NCBI GenBank assembly: GCA_015207365.1
Contig: JADEXA010000069.1
Location: 1 to 33,417 of the forward strand
Reading direction: 5' to 3'
Source: Vacuolonema iberomarrocanum LEGE 07170
GTDB taxonomy: Bacteria > Cyanobacteriota > Cyanobacteriia > Elainellales > Elainellaceae
DNA: 33,417 nucleotides
The translations under genes and the position numbers were made by a program. The number at the start of each line of letters is the position of its first letter. Positions within the stretch are counted from its first letter, which is position 1. The notes under the pieces are model-generated. The model was not told the origin of the DNA and did not search any database. It saw only the letters and a program-made list of their open reading frames with translations. Below, piece by piece: positions 1 to 7,540 of the stretch.

Positions 1-114
1 GCCAGGAGTTATCCAAATTTAGATAAAGCCATTGAAGAAGCCTTCGACCAGGTAACGTTAGACGACATCAAGGGATGGTTTACGCATTGCTGTTACTGTA
101 CCTCACTAGATTGA
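1..114 (+). pseudogene. IS630-family transposase, C-terminal fragment (cut by the window edge)
   Basis: Frame 1 is open from base 1 to the stop at 112-114 and gives 37 residues. They include LDKAIEEAF and DDIKGWFTHCCY, which resemble the usual C-terminus of DDE-type IS630 transposases (acidic helix followed by WF.HC.Y). The catalytic DDE residues would lie upstream, outside the window. The gene is probably whole in the genome and incomplete here only because the sequence stops. The same fragment is encoded on the minus strand at 33304-33417. Confidence 0.8.
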
Positions 115-127
115 GAAACGCTATATG
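1..127 (+). mobile_element. IS630-type insertion sequence, 3' end (left copy)
   Basis: These 127 bases are the exact reverse complement of positions 33291-33417, and identity stops abruptly at 127. They hold the end of an IS630-like transposase and then the element terminus. Read inward from the terminus, this begins TATAGCGTTTCTCAATC, next to a TA dinucleotide, the usual IS630 target. The rest of the element lies outside the window. Identical copies in opposite orientation at both ends suggest either a composite-like arrangement or an assembly that stopped at a repeated element. The first can only be tested with reads spanning the ends. Confidence 0.85.
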
Positions 128-156
128 AGGAGTTTCACAATAATATTCCGTCAGAT

Positions 157-567
157 ATGAATCTATGTATGAAACAGGGTTATGCTTGCCATGATGACTA
201 CTTGTTTTTTGCCGGACTTGGGAATCTTTGGAGTTATTACATTGAGGTATGGATAGGAGATATTATCCAGATTGACCCGCTCAGTGAACGTGCTATTGCT
301 CTACCTTTTTCTATCAAGGAAGATGATGAGGTAGGGATTTTTGCTGTAGATAGTTACAGATTGGATATGCCAGCCGGAATCTATCAAGTGCTCTATGAGG
401 TTCGTTTCTTACCCCCTGATGAGTGGGGAGAGCACGAGTACTTCCAAGAGGCATTTACTGATCTATTAGAAGATAAGGAAGATGATGACTTTGAGTGGGA
501 GTGGTATAACTGCCCTGAATTTTGTAGGATTACTTTTATTCCAACACCTACCCTAATAGAGCCATGA
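157..567 (+). CDS. ComJ-like small protein, probably missing its true 5' end
   Basis: A 136-residue acidic protein. The segment from residue 40 on (ERAIALPFSIKEDDEVGIF, then LDMPAGIYQVLYEV) follows the pattern of the ComJ family: a strand with ALPF, a short serine/aspartate strand, then a P.G.Y.L strand. ComJ of Bacillus is the inhibitor of the competence nuclease NucA, and relatives elsewhere are predicted immunity proteins. The frame stays open upstream of the first ATG to the insertion-sequence border at 127 (reading YEEFHNNIPSD), and this stretch also looks like ComJ sequence. The element therefore probably removed the native start, and the ATG at 157 is only the first one left. No nuclease partner is visible. 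Family assignment is from pattern memory and moderately secure. Confidence 0.5.
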   Translation: MNLCMKQGYACHDDYLFFAGLGNLWSYYIEVWIGDIIQIDPLSERAIALPFSIKEDDEVGIFAVDSYRLDMPAGIYQVLYEVRFLPPDEWGEHEYFQEAFTDLLEDKEDDDFEWEWYNCPEFCRITFIPTPTLIEP

Positions 568-865
568 GTCTTTAAAGGTAGATTCTAAAGGTAAATAGTC
601 TGATTGAACGATTGGTCATCCAAGACTATTCATGTGACTCACTTGGTGATTGATGCTTTTACCGCTGGATTAGCTCCATTCAGATGGAAGGGTATATGGG
701 TTTCTTGAAGCCGATTCATTGGGCCAACCCACATGCTGCACTAGGCTTTCAATCACAATATCTGAACGTCTTAAACTACTAATGAAGCCAAAGCTTTTAA
801 CACCTAAAAGCGAACGTGCAATTGCAAGATAATCTCAATTACTTGTGAATCTATTGAAATCAAAA

Positions 866-960
866 TATAGCGCTATGCGCGTTAGTTAAGTACGGTTGTG
901 TGGGGCGCGCCGCGCCCCACACAACCGTTGCTGTGCTTAATGCGGTTGCACACCGCTATA
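866..960. repeat. MITE-like palindromic element A
   Basis: The ends are TATAGCG (866-872) and CGCTATA (954-960). Inside is a perfect 18-bp inverted repeat, 892-909 against 911-928, around a single base, with arm ACGGTTGTGTGGGGCGCG. The terminal TATAGCG equals the tip of the IS630-type element at the window ends. A partial second copy of this element, in the other orientation, lies at 7054-7093. Size, termini and hairpin fit a non-autonomous derivative moved by the IS630-type transposase. Confidence 0.65.
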
Positions 961-1340
961 GTTTGAAAATATTTATCCCAATTCTATGAGAACTAAAACC
1001 TGATCATTCTTTGAAACCTTTGCAGCGTGAGAGTTTCAAAGAAAGGATTTGTCGTGGGCTCTGAGTCAATGGGTCTGAGGAGGCTAAAACTGATCCACTA
1101 AAGCTTTTTGTGAAAGGCTTGATGAAATAGGGCAGTGGCCATAATTGAATATGTCCCAAGCCGGTTGTGTTTGAGGGGAGTTGATGCTGCCTTGCTGAAG
1201 ACAAGAAACCAATGCTTGCATGGGCTACGGAGTGTAGCTTAGCTTTCAGAAAATTAGGGCTGCTGACTTATTCAAAAATAAGCAAGGGTTGCAAGAATAA
1301 CTTTTCGAGGACAACTAAAACAAGCACAAACTTCTATAGA

Positions 1341-1433
1341 TATAGCGATCTCAAATGATGTGTGAAATCGGATGTGAAAGGTGGGGTGGGCAGTGCCCGC
1401 CCCACCTTTCACATCCGATTTTGGATTGCTATA
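1341..1433. repeat. MITE-like palindromic element B
   Basis: The ends are TATAGC (1341-1346) and GCTATA (1428-1433). The left tip reads TATAGCGATCTCA against TATAGCGTTTCTCA in the IS630-type element at the window ends. The centre is a 27-bp inverted repeat with one G:T pair (1365-1391 against 1395-1421) around a 3-base loop. The element at 30345-30447 has the same 27/3/27 layout with unrelated sequence. It is probably transcribed as a strong hairpin if read through. Confidence 0.65.
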
Positions 1434-1481
1434 TTAAGTTACTTGGATTGATTCATCCCGTCTTGGAAGGTGGGGTATCCT

Positions 1482-1515
1482 AAGAATAGGTCTATTCCAA
1501 GAATAGGTCTATTCC
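1482..1515. promoter_or_regulatory. Tandem 17-bp palindromic repeat upstream of nifJ
   Basis: Two perfect head-to-tail copies of AAGAATAGGTCTATTCC (1482-1498, 1499-1515). Each contains the inverted repeat GAATAG-GT-CTATTC. Two identical dyads 17 bp apart, about 240 bp before the nifJ start, look like an operator for a dimeric regulator. The regulator is unknown. A simple repeat accident cannot be excluded. Confidence 0.4.
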
Positions 1516-1753
1516 AAAAGTAGGAAAGAGATTATTTTCTGATTTGCTGTCAAAAGCGCAACCCTTCATAGCGCTGACAACAATTATTTGTCTGACTTGA
1601 ATTGTCATGAAAACAAGGACGTTACGGTGTCGTCTTGTGCTCCTTGTAACATTAAAAGATTTTTGAAGGTTAACTTCCAATTCATTGCTTGTGATCTCTC
1701 GATACCGGGTGAATCCATCGGTTAATCGTCGAGTTTCCTCAGAGGAGTTTCCA

Positions 1754-4700
1754 ATGTTATCTCCAACTTTTGCCATCTTGGATGGGAACGAAGCTGTTGC
1801 TCGCGTTGCCTATCGGTTAAGTGAAGTGGTTGCTATCTATCCCATTACGCCATCTTCCCCGATGGGTGAATGGGCCGATGCTTGGGCTTCATCGGACGAG
1901 CCGAACCTGTGGGGAACGGTTCCTTCGGTGGTTGAAATGCAAAGTGAAGGCGGTGCGGCGGGTGCTGTGCATGGGGCGTTACAGGCGGGTAGTTTGACGA
2001 CGACCTTTACCGCCTCCCAGGGGTTAATGTTGATGATTCCTAACCTCTACAAAATCGCTGGGGAACTCACGTCAGCGGTGCTCCATATTGCAGCGCGATC
2101 GCTCGCAGCACAGGCTCTATCGATCTTTGGCGACCACAGTGATGTGATGGCAGCGCGATCGACTGGGTGTGCCATGCTCTGTTCGGCGTCGGTACAAGAG
2201 GCGCAAGATTTAGCGGCGATCGCCACCCGTGCCACTTTGCAATCTCGGGTGCCGTTCCTGCATTTCTTTGATGGTTTCCGTACCTCCCATGAAGTGCAAA
2301 AAATTACGCTGCTTCCCGATGAGGTGCTCGAACAGCTTGTGCCCTTAGAACTGGTATTGCAGCATCGGCAGCGAGCACTGACCCCCGATCACCCGATGAT
2401 TCGGGGGACGGCGCAGAACCCCGATGTGTATTTCCAGGCACGGGAAGCCGTGAACCCCTATTACGATGCCTGTGCAACGGCGGTGCAGCAGGCAATGGAT
2501 GAGTTTGCCACCCTCACCGGACGTCGCTATCAGCCGTATCAATACCACGGTACCCCCGATGCTGAACGGGTGCTGATTTTGATGGGCTCGGGGTGTGAAA
2601 CCGCCCATGAAACGGTCGATTACCTGACAGCCCAAGGGGAAAAAGTTGGAGTGCTGAAGGTGCGGATGTATCGCCCCTTTGCCACAGAGGCATTCCTCAA
2701 AGCGTTGCCCGAGACCGTGAAGGCGATCGCCGTGCTCGATCGCACCAAAGAACCCGGTGGGTCGGGGGAACCCCTCTATCTCGATGTGGTGCATGCCATC
2801 CAAACCCTACAGCCAGCAACCAGCGAGCGGCCTAAAGTAGTGGGCGGACGCTATGGCCTTTCCTCTAAGGAATTTACGCCGTCTATGGTGAAAGGGGTTT
2901 TCGACAACCTGAGCCAGCCCGAACCGAAAAACCACTTTACGGTGGGCATCTATGACGACGTTACCCATAGCTCGATCGAGTGGGATCCTAGCTTCACCAT
3001 CGAACCCGACGCGGTCGTTCGCGCCATTTTTTACGGGCTAGGGTCAGACGGTACCGTGGGGGCGAATAAGAACTCCATCAAAATTATTGGCGGCGATACC
3101 GACAACTATGCCCAGGGATACTTTGTCTACGACTCGAAGAAATCTGGGTCGGTCACAGTTTCGCACTTACGCTTTGGCCCCCAGCCGATTCGCTCAACCT
3201 ATTTAATCGACAGTGCCAACTTTGTAGCCTGCCACCAGTGGGAATTCCTGCAAAAGTTCGACATCCTCGATATGGCGAAACCTGGGGCAATTGTCCTGCT
3301 GAACACGCCCTTTGATAATCCGGAAGAAACCTGGCTGCGTCTGCCTCAAGCGTTGCAGCGAGTCATCATCGACAAGCAGCTCAAGGTCTACGCCATCAAT
3401 GCCTACAAAGTGGCGCAGGACGCTGGGATGCGAAACCGCATCAACACCGTGATGCAGACCTGCTTCTTTGCCCTGTCGGGCGTGCTGCCTCGGGAAGATG
3501 CGATCGCCGCCATCAAGCAAGCCATTCGCAAAACCTATGGCAAGAAGGGCGATGATGTCGTTGCCATGAATATCAAAGCGGTGGATAGCACCCTGGGCAA
3601 CCTGTTTGATGTGCCCGTGGGAACGCCAGCAGAGGAAGGAACGCCTTACACTTGGGTGCCCGATACCGCTCCCCCGTTTGTTCGGGATGTGCTGAGTCAA
3701 CTGATGGCGCGCAAAGGCGATGAGGTTCCTGTTAGCGCGCTACCGGCTGACGGCACCTACCCCAGCGGCACCGCGCAGTATGAAAAGCGCAATGTGGCGC
3801 AGGAAATTCCGACCTGGGATCCGGAGGTGTGTGTGCAATGTGGCAAGTGCATCATGATGTGCCCTCACGCGGTCATTCGCTCTAAGGTCTATGAACCAGG
3901 ACAGTTGGCTAATGCCCCAGCCACCTTTAAGCACATAGCTGCGCGAGATAAAGCCTGGTCAGACCTACAGTTTACGATTCAGGTGGCGGCGGAAGACTGC
4001 ACGGGCTGTAGCCTCTGTGTGGAAGTCTGTCCGGCAAAGAACAAAGCCGAACCCCGCAAGAAAGCTCTGAATATGGAGCCCCAACTACCCCTGCGTGACC
4101 AAGAGCGCACCAACTGGGATTTCTTCCTGGATTTGCCGAACCCCGACCGCAGCGATTTGAACCTACACAAGATTGCTCACCAGCAGATGCAGGAACCGCT
4201 GTTTGAGTTTTCAGGAGCCTGTGCCGGTTGCGGTGAAACGCCCTATATCAAGCTGGTGACCCAGCTTTTTGGCGATCGCATGCTGATTGCCAATGCCACA
4301 GGGTGTTCCTCCATCTATGGCGGTAACCTGCCTACCACTCCCTATGCCCACAACGCGGCAGGACGTGGCCCTGCCTGGTCCAACTCTCTGTTTGAAGACA
4401 ACGCCGAGTTTGGCCTGGGCTTCCGGGTTTCTGTGGATAAACTCAGCGCCCAAGCCTTTGAGCTGCTGCAATTCCTGGCGTTTGAAGCGGACGAAGCCAG
4501 CCAAATTCCCCGTGACCTGGCGACGAACTTGCTCAACAATGCCCAGGCCAATGAAGCCGACATTGCTGAACAGCGGCAATGGGTAGACACCCTGAAAGGG
4601 CATCTGGATGCGTGGTTGGCGGCTCTAGAGAACAATGGAGACAGTGCCCCTGCCGGACTCCGGAGTCGACTGGTCAACCTCAAGTCCTTGGCTGACTACT

Positions 4701-5509
4701 TGGTGCGCAAGAGCGTTTGGATCATCGGCGGTGACGGTTGGGCTTATGACATTGGCTATGGTGGCCTAGACCATGTGATGGCCAGTGGGCGCAACGTCAA
4801 CATTCTGGTGATGGATACCGAGGTCTACTCCAACACGGGTGGGCAAATGTCGAAGGCCACTCCCCGCGCTGCCGTGGCCAAGTTCGCCGCAGGGGGTAAA
4901 CCCGCTCCCAAGAAAGACCTGGGTTTGATGGCGATGACCTATGGCAATGTCTATGTGGCCAGTGTGGCCATGGGTGCCCGCGATGAGCATACCCTGCGGG
5001 TGTTCCTGGAAGCCGAATCCTATGACGGTCCCTCCATTATCCTGGCCTACTCCCACTGTATTGCCCATGGCATCAACATGGCCAAGGGGATGGAACAGCA
5101 AAAACTGGCCGTGGAATCGGGACGATGGCTGCTCTATCGCTACGACCCCCGCAAGGCCGAGCAGGGCGAAAATCCGCTGATGTTGGATAGCCGCTCGCCG
5201 AAGCGATCGCTCGAAGATGCGATGTACAGCGAAAACCGCTTCAAGATGCTGCTGCGGAGTAAGCCAGAGGCGGCCAAAGAACTCCTCCAGAAAGCGCGGG
5301 AAGATGTGTCAACCCGTTGGCATATGTACCAATATCTGGCGGCTCGCAACCCGGCGGAAGAAGCCTCCTTGCCCAACCATCGAACCTACCAGATGGGCGG
5401 TCGGGTTCCAGGCGGTGCCGCCAATGCTAAGCCTGCCGCCATTGACACAGCAGAGGCTCCGGCCTCTGCGGCGGCTAAATCAGACGGCTCAACCAACAGC
5501 GGCTCCTAA
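1754..5509 (+). CDS. nifJ: Pyruvate:ferredoxin (flavodoxin) oxidoreductase
   Basis: Cytosolic homodimeric enzyme that splits pyruvate to acetyl-CoA and CO2 and reduces ferredoxin or flavodoxin. The product is 1251 residues, normal for the single-chain family. The N-terminal domain has YPITPSSPMGEWADAW. Two ferredoxin-like 4Fe-4S motifs follow: CVQCGKCIMMCP near residues 693-704 and CTGCSLCVEVCP. The proximal cluster motif CAGCGET is near residue 823, and the thiamine-diphosphate motif GDGWAYDIGYGG starts near residue 993. The frame is open for 23 codons upstream, but the ATG at 1754 follows AGGAG at 1743-1747 and gives the usual N-terminus (SPTFAILDGNEA). A dihydroorotate-dehydrogenase-like gene follows on the same strand. 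No nitrogenase genes are present, so a fermentative or redox-balancing role is more likely than nitrogen fixation. HIP1 octamers are frequent, consistent with a resident gene. Confidence 0.95.
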   Translation: MLSPTFAILDGNEAVARVAYRLSEVVAIYPITPSSPMGEWADAWASSDEPNLWGTVPSVVEMQSEGGAAGAVHGALQAGSLTTTFTASQGLMLMIPNLYKIAGELTSAVLHIAARSLAAQALSIFGDHSDVMAARSTGCAMLCSASVQEAQDLAAIATRATLQSRVPFLHFFDGFRTSHEVQKITLLPDEVLEQLVPLELVLQHRQRALTPDHPMIRGTAQNPDVYFQAREAVNPYYDACATAVQQAMDEFATLTGRRYQPYQYHGTPDAERVLILMGSGCETAHETVDYLTAQGEKVGVLKVRMYRPFATEAFLKALPETVKAIAVLDRTKEPGGSGEPLYLDVVHAIQTLQPATSERPKVVGGRYGLSSKEFTPSMVKGVFDNLSQPEPKNHFTVGIYDDVTHSSIEWDPSFTIEPDAVVRAIFYGLGSDGTVGANKNSIKIIGGDTDNYAQGYFVYDSKKSGSVTVSHLRFGPQPIRSTYLIDSANFVACHQWEFLQKFDILDMAKPGAIVLLNTPFDNPEETWLRLPQALQRVIIDKQLKVYAINAYKVAQDAGMRNRINTVMQTCFFALSGVLPREDAIAAIKQAIRKTYGKKGDDVVAMNIKAVDSTLGNLFDVPVGTPAEEGTPYTWVPDTAPPFVRDVLSQLMARKGDEVPVSALPADGTYPSGTAQYEKRNVAQEIPTWDPEVCVQCGKCIMMCPHAVIRSKVYEPGQLANAPATFKHIAARDKAWSDLQFTIQVAAEDCTGCSLCVEVCPAKNKAEPRKKALNMEPQLPLRDQERTNWDFFLDLPNPDRSDLNLHKIAHQQMQEPLFEFSGACAGCGETPYIKLVTQLFGDRMLIANATGCSSIYGGNLPTTPYAHNAAGRGPAWSNSLFEDNAEFGLGFRVSVDKLSAQAFELLQFLAFEADEASQIPRDLATNLLNNAQANEADIAEQRQWVDTLKGHLDAWLAALENNGDSAPAGLRSRLVNLKSLADYLVRKSVWIIGGDGWAYDIGYGGLDHVMASGRNVNILVMDTEVYSNTGGQMSKATPRAAVAKFAAGGKPAPKKDLGLMAMTYGNVYVASVAMGARDEHTLRVFLEAESYDGPSIILAYSHCIAHGINMAKGMEQQKLAVESGRWLLYRYDPRKAEQGENPLMLDSRSPKRSLEDAMYSENRFKMLLRSKPEAAKELLQKAREDVSTRWHMYQYLAARNPAEEASLPNHRTYQMGGRVPGGAANAKPAAIDTAEAPASAAAKSDGSTNSGS

Positions 5510-5527
5510 TTCCGCTAAGCGACGACC

Positions 5528-5550
5528 TCGGGTGGGCCGAACCCACCCGA
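5528..5550 (+). terminator. Hairpin after nifJ
   Basis: Perfect inverted repeat TCGGGTGGG (5528-5536) and CCCACCCGA (5542-5550) with a 5-base loop, 19 bases after the nifJ stop. There is no T-run; instead a run of 11 G follows (5553-5563), so it may attenuate rather than end transcription. The G-run is also a likely site of length error. Confidence 0.45.
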
Positions 5551-5750
5551 ACGGGGGGGGGGGAGCTGAAGTGTTGGGTGGCTAGCTATGCGATCGCATT
5601 GTCTCAACTGAACGGTCAATCAGAACCCTGGCAGTCCCGATCGACAAAGATTTCTCAAGTCATCAGCCACCCTTGAACATCCAAAATGTCTACTTCAGAC
5701 AACAACAGCCCATTCCCCTTTGGATAACAAACATTGCTGGAGATCCCACC

Positions 5751-6758
5751 ATGAACTTAACGACACAATACCTGGGACTAACGCTGAAATCTCCCCTAGT
5801 GGTTGGGGCTGCCGCCCCATTGACCGAAGATCTCGCGAACATTCGAGCCTTGGAAGATGCAGGGGCAGCGGCGATCGTCCTCCACTCCCTATTTGAAGAA
5901 CAGATTCGCCGAGAGCGGTTGGAACTGCATCACCATATGGAGCATGGCACCGAAAGCTTCGCCGAAGCCCTCACCTATTTTCCAGAGCCGGATGTTTTTC
6001 ATGTCGGCACAGACGCCTATCTCGACCACATTCGCCAAGCGAAGGCAATGGTCGATGTGCCCATCATTGCCAGCCTGAACGGGGTCAACATTGGGGGCTG
6101 GACAGACTATGCCCGCCAGATAGAAGCCGCTGGCGCAGATGCCATTGAACTCAACATTTACTGGATTCCGACGGACTTCGATATGTCGGGTACAGAGGTT
6201 GAGCAGCACTACATCGAGGTGTTGCAAGCGGTCAAAGCCGCCGCCCAAATTCCTGTCGCGGTGAAACTCAGCCCCTATTTCAGCAATATGGCGAATATGG
6301 CGAAACGCCTGTGTGACGCGGGAGCCAATGGTCTGGTTCTGTTCAACCGTTTCTATGAGCCCGACATAGACATCGAGGCACTGGAAGTGACGCCAAACCT
6401 GATCCTGAGCGCACCCGGAGACATGCGACTGCCCCTCAACTGGATTGGCATCCTCTACGGTCGCCTGCCCGCCAGCCTAGCCGCCACCTCTGGCATCAGC
6501 AAAGCCGAGGATGTGGTCAAAATGCTGATGGCCGGAGCCGATGTGACAATGGTGGTCGCAACGCTGCTACGCCATGGCATTGGTCACCTCACGACCATTG
6601 AATCCAATCTGGTCACCTGGCTCCAAGAGCATGAGTACGACTCCCTCGATACCCTACGCGGCAGCATGAGTCAGCTATCATGCCCCGACCCCAGCGAGTT
6701 CGAGCGGGTGCAATACATGCAAGCGATTCAGACCTATCATCCCCTGGCGGCTATCTAA
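5751..6758 (+). CDS. Dihydroorotate dehydrogenase-like flavoprotein
   Basis: A 335-residue TIM-barrel protein of the FMN-binding dihydroorotate dehydrogenase-like group. It starts MNLTTQYLGLTLKSPLVVGA, the typical strand-1 segment. It carries IELNIYW (strand with conserved Asn), VAVKLSPYF (FMN-contacting Lys) and GLVLFNRFYEPD, and ends with the phosphate-binding GADVTMVVATLLRHG. Homologues near nifJ in cyanobacteria are generally annotated as dihydroorotate dehydrogenase-like. Whether they act in pyrimidine synthesis is doubtful, because the position next to a ferredoxin-reducing enzyme hints at a different redox role. The ATG at 5751 has GGAGAT 11 bases upstream; an earlier TTG-start extension (5673) adds unlike sequence and was not chosen. 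It is separated from nifJ by about 240 bp and a hairpin, so co-transcription is uncertain. Confidence 0.85.
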   Translation: MNLTTQYLGLTLKSPLVVGAAAPLTEDLANIRALEDAGAAAIVLHSLFEEQIRRERLELHHHMEHGTESFAEALTYFPEPDVFHVGTDAYLDHIRQAKAMVDVPIIASLNGVNIGGWTDYARQIEAAGADAIELNIYWIPTDFDMSGTEVEQHYIEVLQAVKAAAQIPVAVKLSPYFSNMANMAKRLCDAGANGLVLFNRFYEPDIDIEALEVTPNLILSAPGDMRLPLNWIGILYGRLPASLAATSGISKAEDVVKMLMAGADVTMVVATLLRHGIGHLTTIESNLVTWLQEHEYDSLDTLRGSMSQLSCPDPSEFERVQYMQAIQTYHPLAAI

Positions 6759-6784
6759 CCCAACGCAAAGGGTTCACGAATTGA

Positions 6785-6825
6785 GCGATCGCCCCTACCT
6801 GAAATTCGGGAGTAGGGGCGATCGC
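6785..6825 (+). terminator. Hairpin carrying HIP1 octamers after the flavoprotein gene
   Basis: Arms GCGATCGCCCCTAC (6785-6798) and GTAGGGGCGATCGC (6812-6825) are perfect complements around a 13-base loop, 27 bases after the stop. Both arms contain the HIP1 octamer. It may end transcription, although no T-run follows. Confidence 0.45.
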
Positions 6826-6994
6826 CCTCAGAAGCACCACCAACCAAAGGATCCTCGTGGACATTTGGGTGTTGATAGCAGTGTGTAAGGTGATTTCTGC
6901 AAAAGAATAGCCCGCTAATAGGAGCGCTCTGTCATGCCCATGAAAATGGGCATCCACTGTAAGTCTATCGGTCATCGCCATTCAGCCTCCTTGG

Positions 6995-7014
6995 ATTCCC
7001 GCGTACGCGGGAAT
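6995..7014. repeat. 20-bp perfect palindrome ATTCCCGCG/CGCGGGAAT
   Basis: The 20 bases at 6995-7014 are self-complementary (ATTCCC, GCGTACGC, GGGAAT), inside the context TTGG-palindrome-GACGGGGG. Very similar short units, ATTCCC-N-GGGAAT, are dispersed repeats in many proteobacteria. One copy here may be a stray repeat or a target that arrived with transferred DNA. Confidence 0.4.
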
Positions 7015-7053
7015 GACGGGGGTATGGTCTTTGCCGGAAAACGCCTAACCGCA

Positions 7054-7093
7054 CCCCACACAACCATCCTTAATAAACGCGCATAGCGCTCTA
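7054..7093 (-). repeat. Partial copy of MITE-like element A
   Basis: The run CCCCACACAACC, then CTTAAT, then CGCGCATAGCGCT matches the reverse complement of the left half of the element at 866-960, with few differences. Only half is present. Its outer end meets the point where the old integrase reading frame breaks off, so it probably inserted into, or deleted with, that gene. Confidence 0.55.
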
Positions 7094-7186
7094 GACATCG
7101 CTTTTTTCAGTCGCAAGGCTCAAGTCCTTTAACCGAGCAACGTCTCTGACTTGATCGAGCAGGCGAGGTGGTTTGGGCGATGCCAT
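7091..7186 (-). pseudogene. Integron-type integrase remnant (first 31 codons)
   Basis: Read on the minus strand from the ATG at 7186, the frame gives 31 residues, MASPKPPRLLDQVRD followed by LKDLSLATEKSDV, then a stop. It lines up with the N-terminus of the intact integrase at 15730-16695 (EPKPKKLLEQVREVMRLR, then YRTEETYV): the same P.LL.QVR and TE.S/T.V pattern at the same spacing. This N-terminal segment is typical of integron integrases, the SAM-like DNA-binding part. Everything after it, including the catalytic Arg, His and Tyr, is gone, and the break coincides with a half palindromic repeat. The gene is dead. A general phage-type recombinase is the main alternative, but the neighbouring repeat array supports an integron. 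Confidence 0.6.
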
Positions 7187-7217
7187 AGCCAACGCGTATA
7201 ACGCTCCCAGATGGATG

Positions 7218-7327
7218 CTTAACTGTCAGAAGTGACGTATAAGCACCCCACTTCCCATACCTAACTGCCAAAAGTGACAGTTAACATTCTGCTTTCCCGG
7301 AGTTATGCGTCAAAAGTAACGTATGAG
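7218..7327. repeat. Three 26-bp dyad repeats at exact 42-bp spacing (putative old attI region)
   Basis: Copies start at 7218, 7260 and 7302: CTTAACTGTCAGAAGTGACG, CCTAACTGCCAAAAGTGACA and GTTATGCGTCAAAAGTAACG, each plus six bases. Each is an imperfect dyad of the type TAACTG(T)CA...TGACAGTTA. The 16-base spacers also share TTCCC, so the unit is really a degenerate 42-bp tandem repeat. The array lies 31 bp upstream of the decayed integrase start, between it and a divergent gene. The 40-bp repeat sits in the same place in front of the intact integrase. Probably protein-binding sites. Confidence 0.6.
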
Positions 7328-7540
7328 ATCCTGAAATGAGGATCTTATCCACCAGATCTGACGCTGAATATATAGTTATCTTGCTCCGCACAGAGATGTT
7401 GCACTCGTGATTGAAGGTTATTTGTTTGGAACCCGTCAGACTGGGCAGGAATCTCTGAAATATACTTCTTCAGGGCGATCCATGAGGTGAAAAGCTAAGA
7501 TAGAAGGATTAAGCCCAGGCAGACAAAATACTGAAGATCA
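7328..7540. promoter_or_regulatory. Leader of the STAND defence gene
   Basis: AT-rich leader between the repeat array and the large defence gene. It contains GTTATCTTGC at 7375-7384, the best candidate for a former attI/cassette border, and AAGGAT at 7504-7509, too far from the ATG at 7541 to be a good ribosome site. No clear -35/-10 pair stands out. The assignment is positional. Confidence 0.25.

Larger units (their letters stand above)
568..1684. other. Non-coding stretch with palindromic repeats
   Basis: About 1.1 kb without a convincing gene. It holds two MITE-like palindromes (866-960 and 1341-1433), a 9-bp inverted repeat CTTTGAAAC/GTTTCAAAG at 1009-1017 and 1033-1041, and a tandem palindrome at 1482-1515. 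Short open frames on either strand have no recognisable similarity and no good ribosome sites. The stretch 568-840 is AT-rich and may contain decayed coding sequence that I cannot identify. Confidence 0.6.

Noticed and set aside
640..740. PhzF-like fragment suggested by LVIDAFTAG
   Set aside because: Only one short match; the expected following GNPAAV motif is absent.
2345..2803. Long antisense frames in nifJ
   Set aside because: GC-rich genes give long open frames on the opposite strand; none shows a recognisable motif.
1754..5509. Part of a nitrogen-fixation cluster
   Set aside because: No other nif gene is in the window, and nifJ also serves fermentation in non-fixing cyanobacteria.
7218..7327. 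TnsB-type binding sites of a Tn7-like or CRISPR-associated transposon end
   Set aside because: The TGTC-N4-GTGAC pattern recalls such ends, but no transposase, TniB/TnsC, Cas gene or matching opposite end was seen. The neighbouring integrase remnant gives a simpler explanation.
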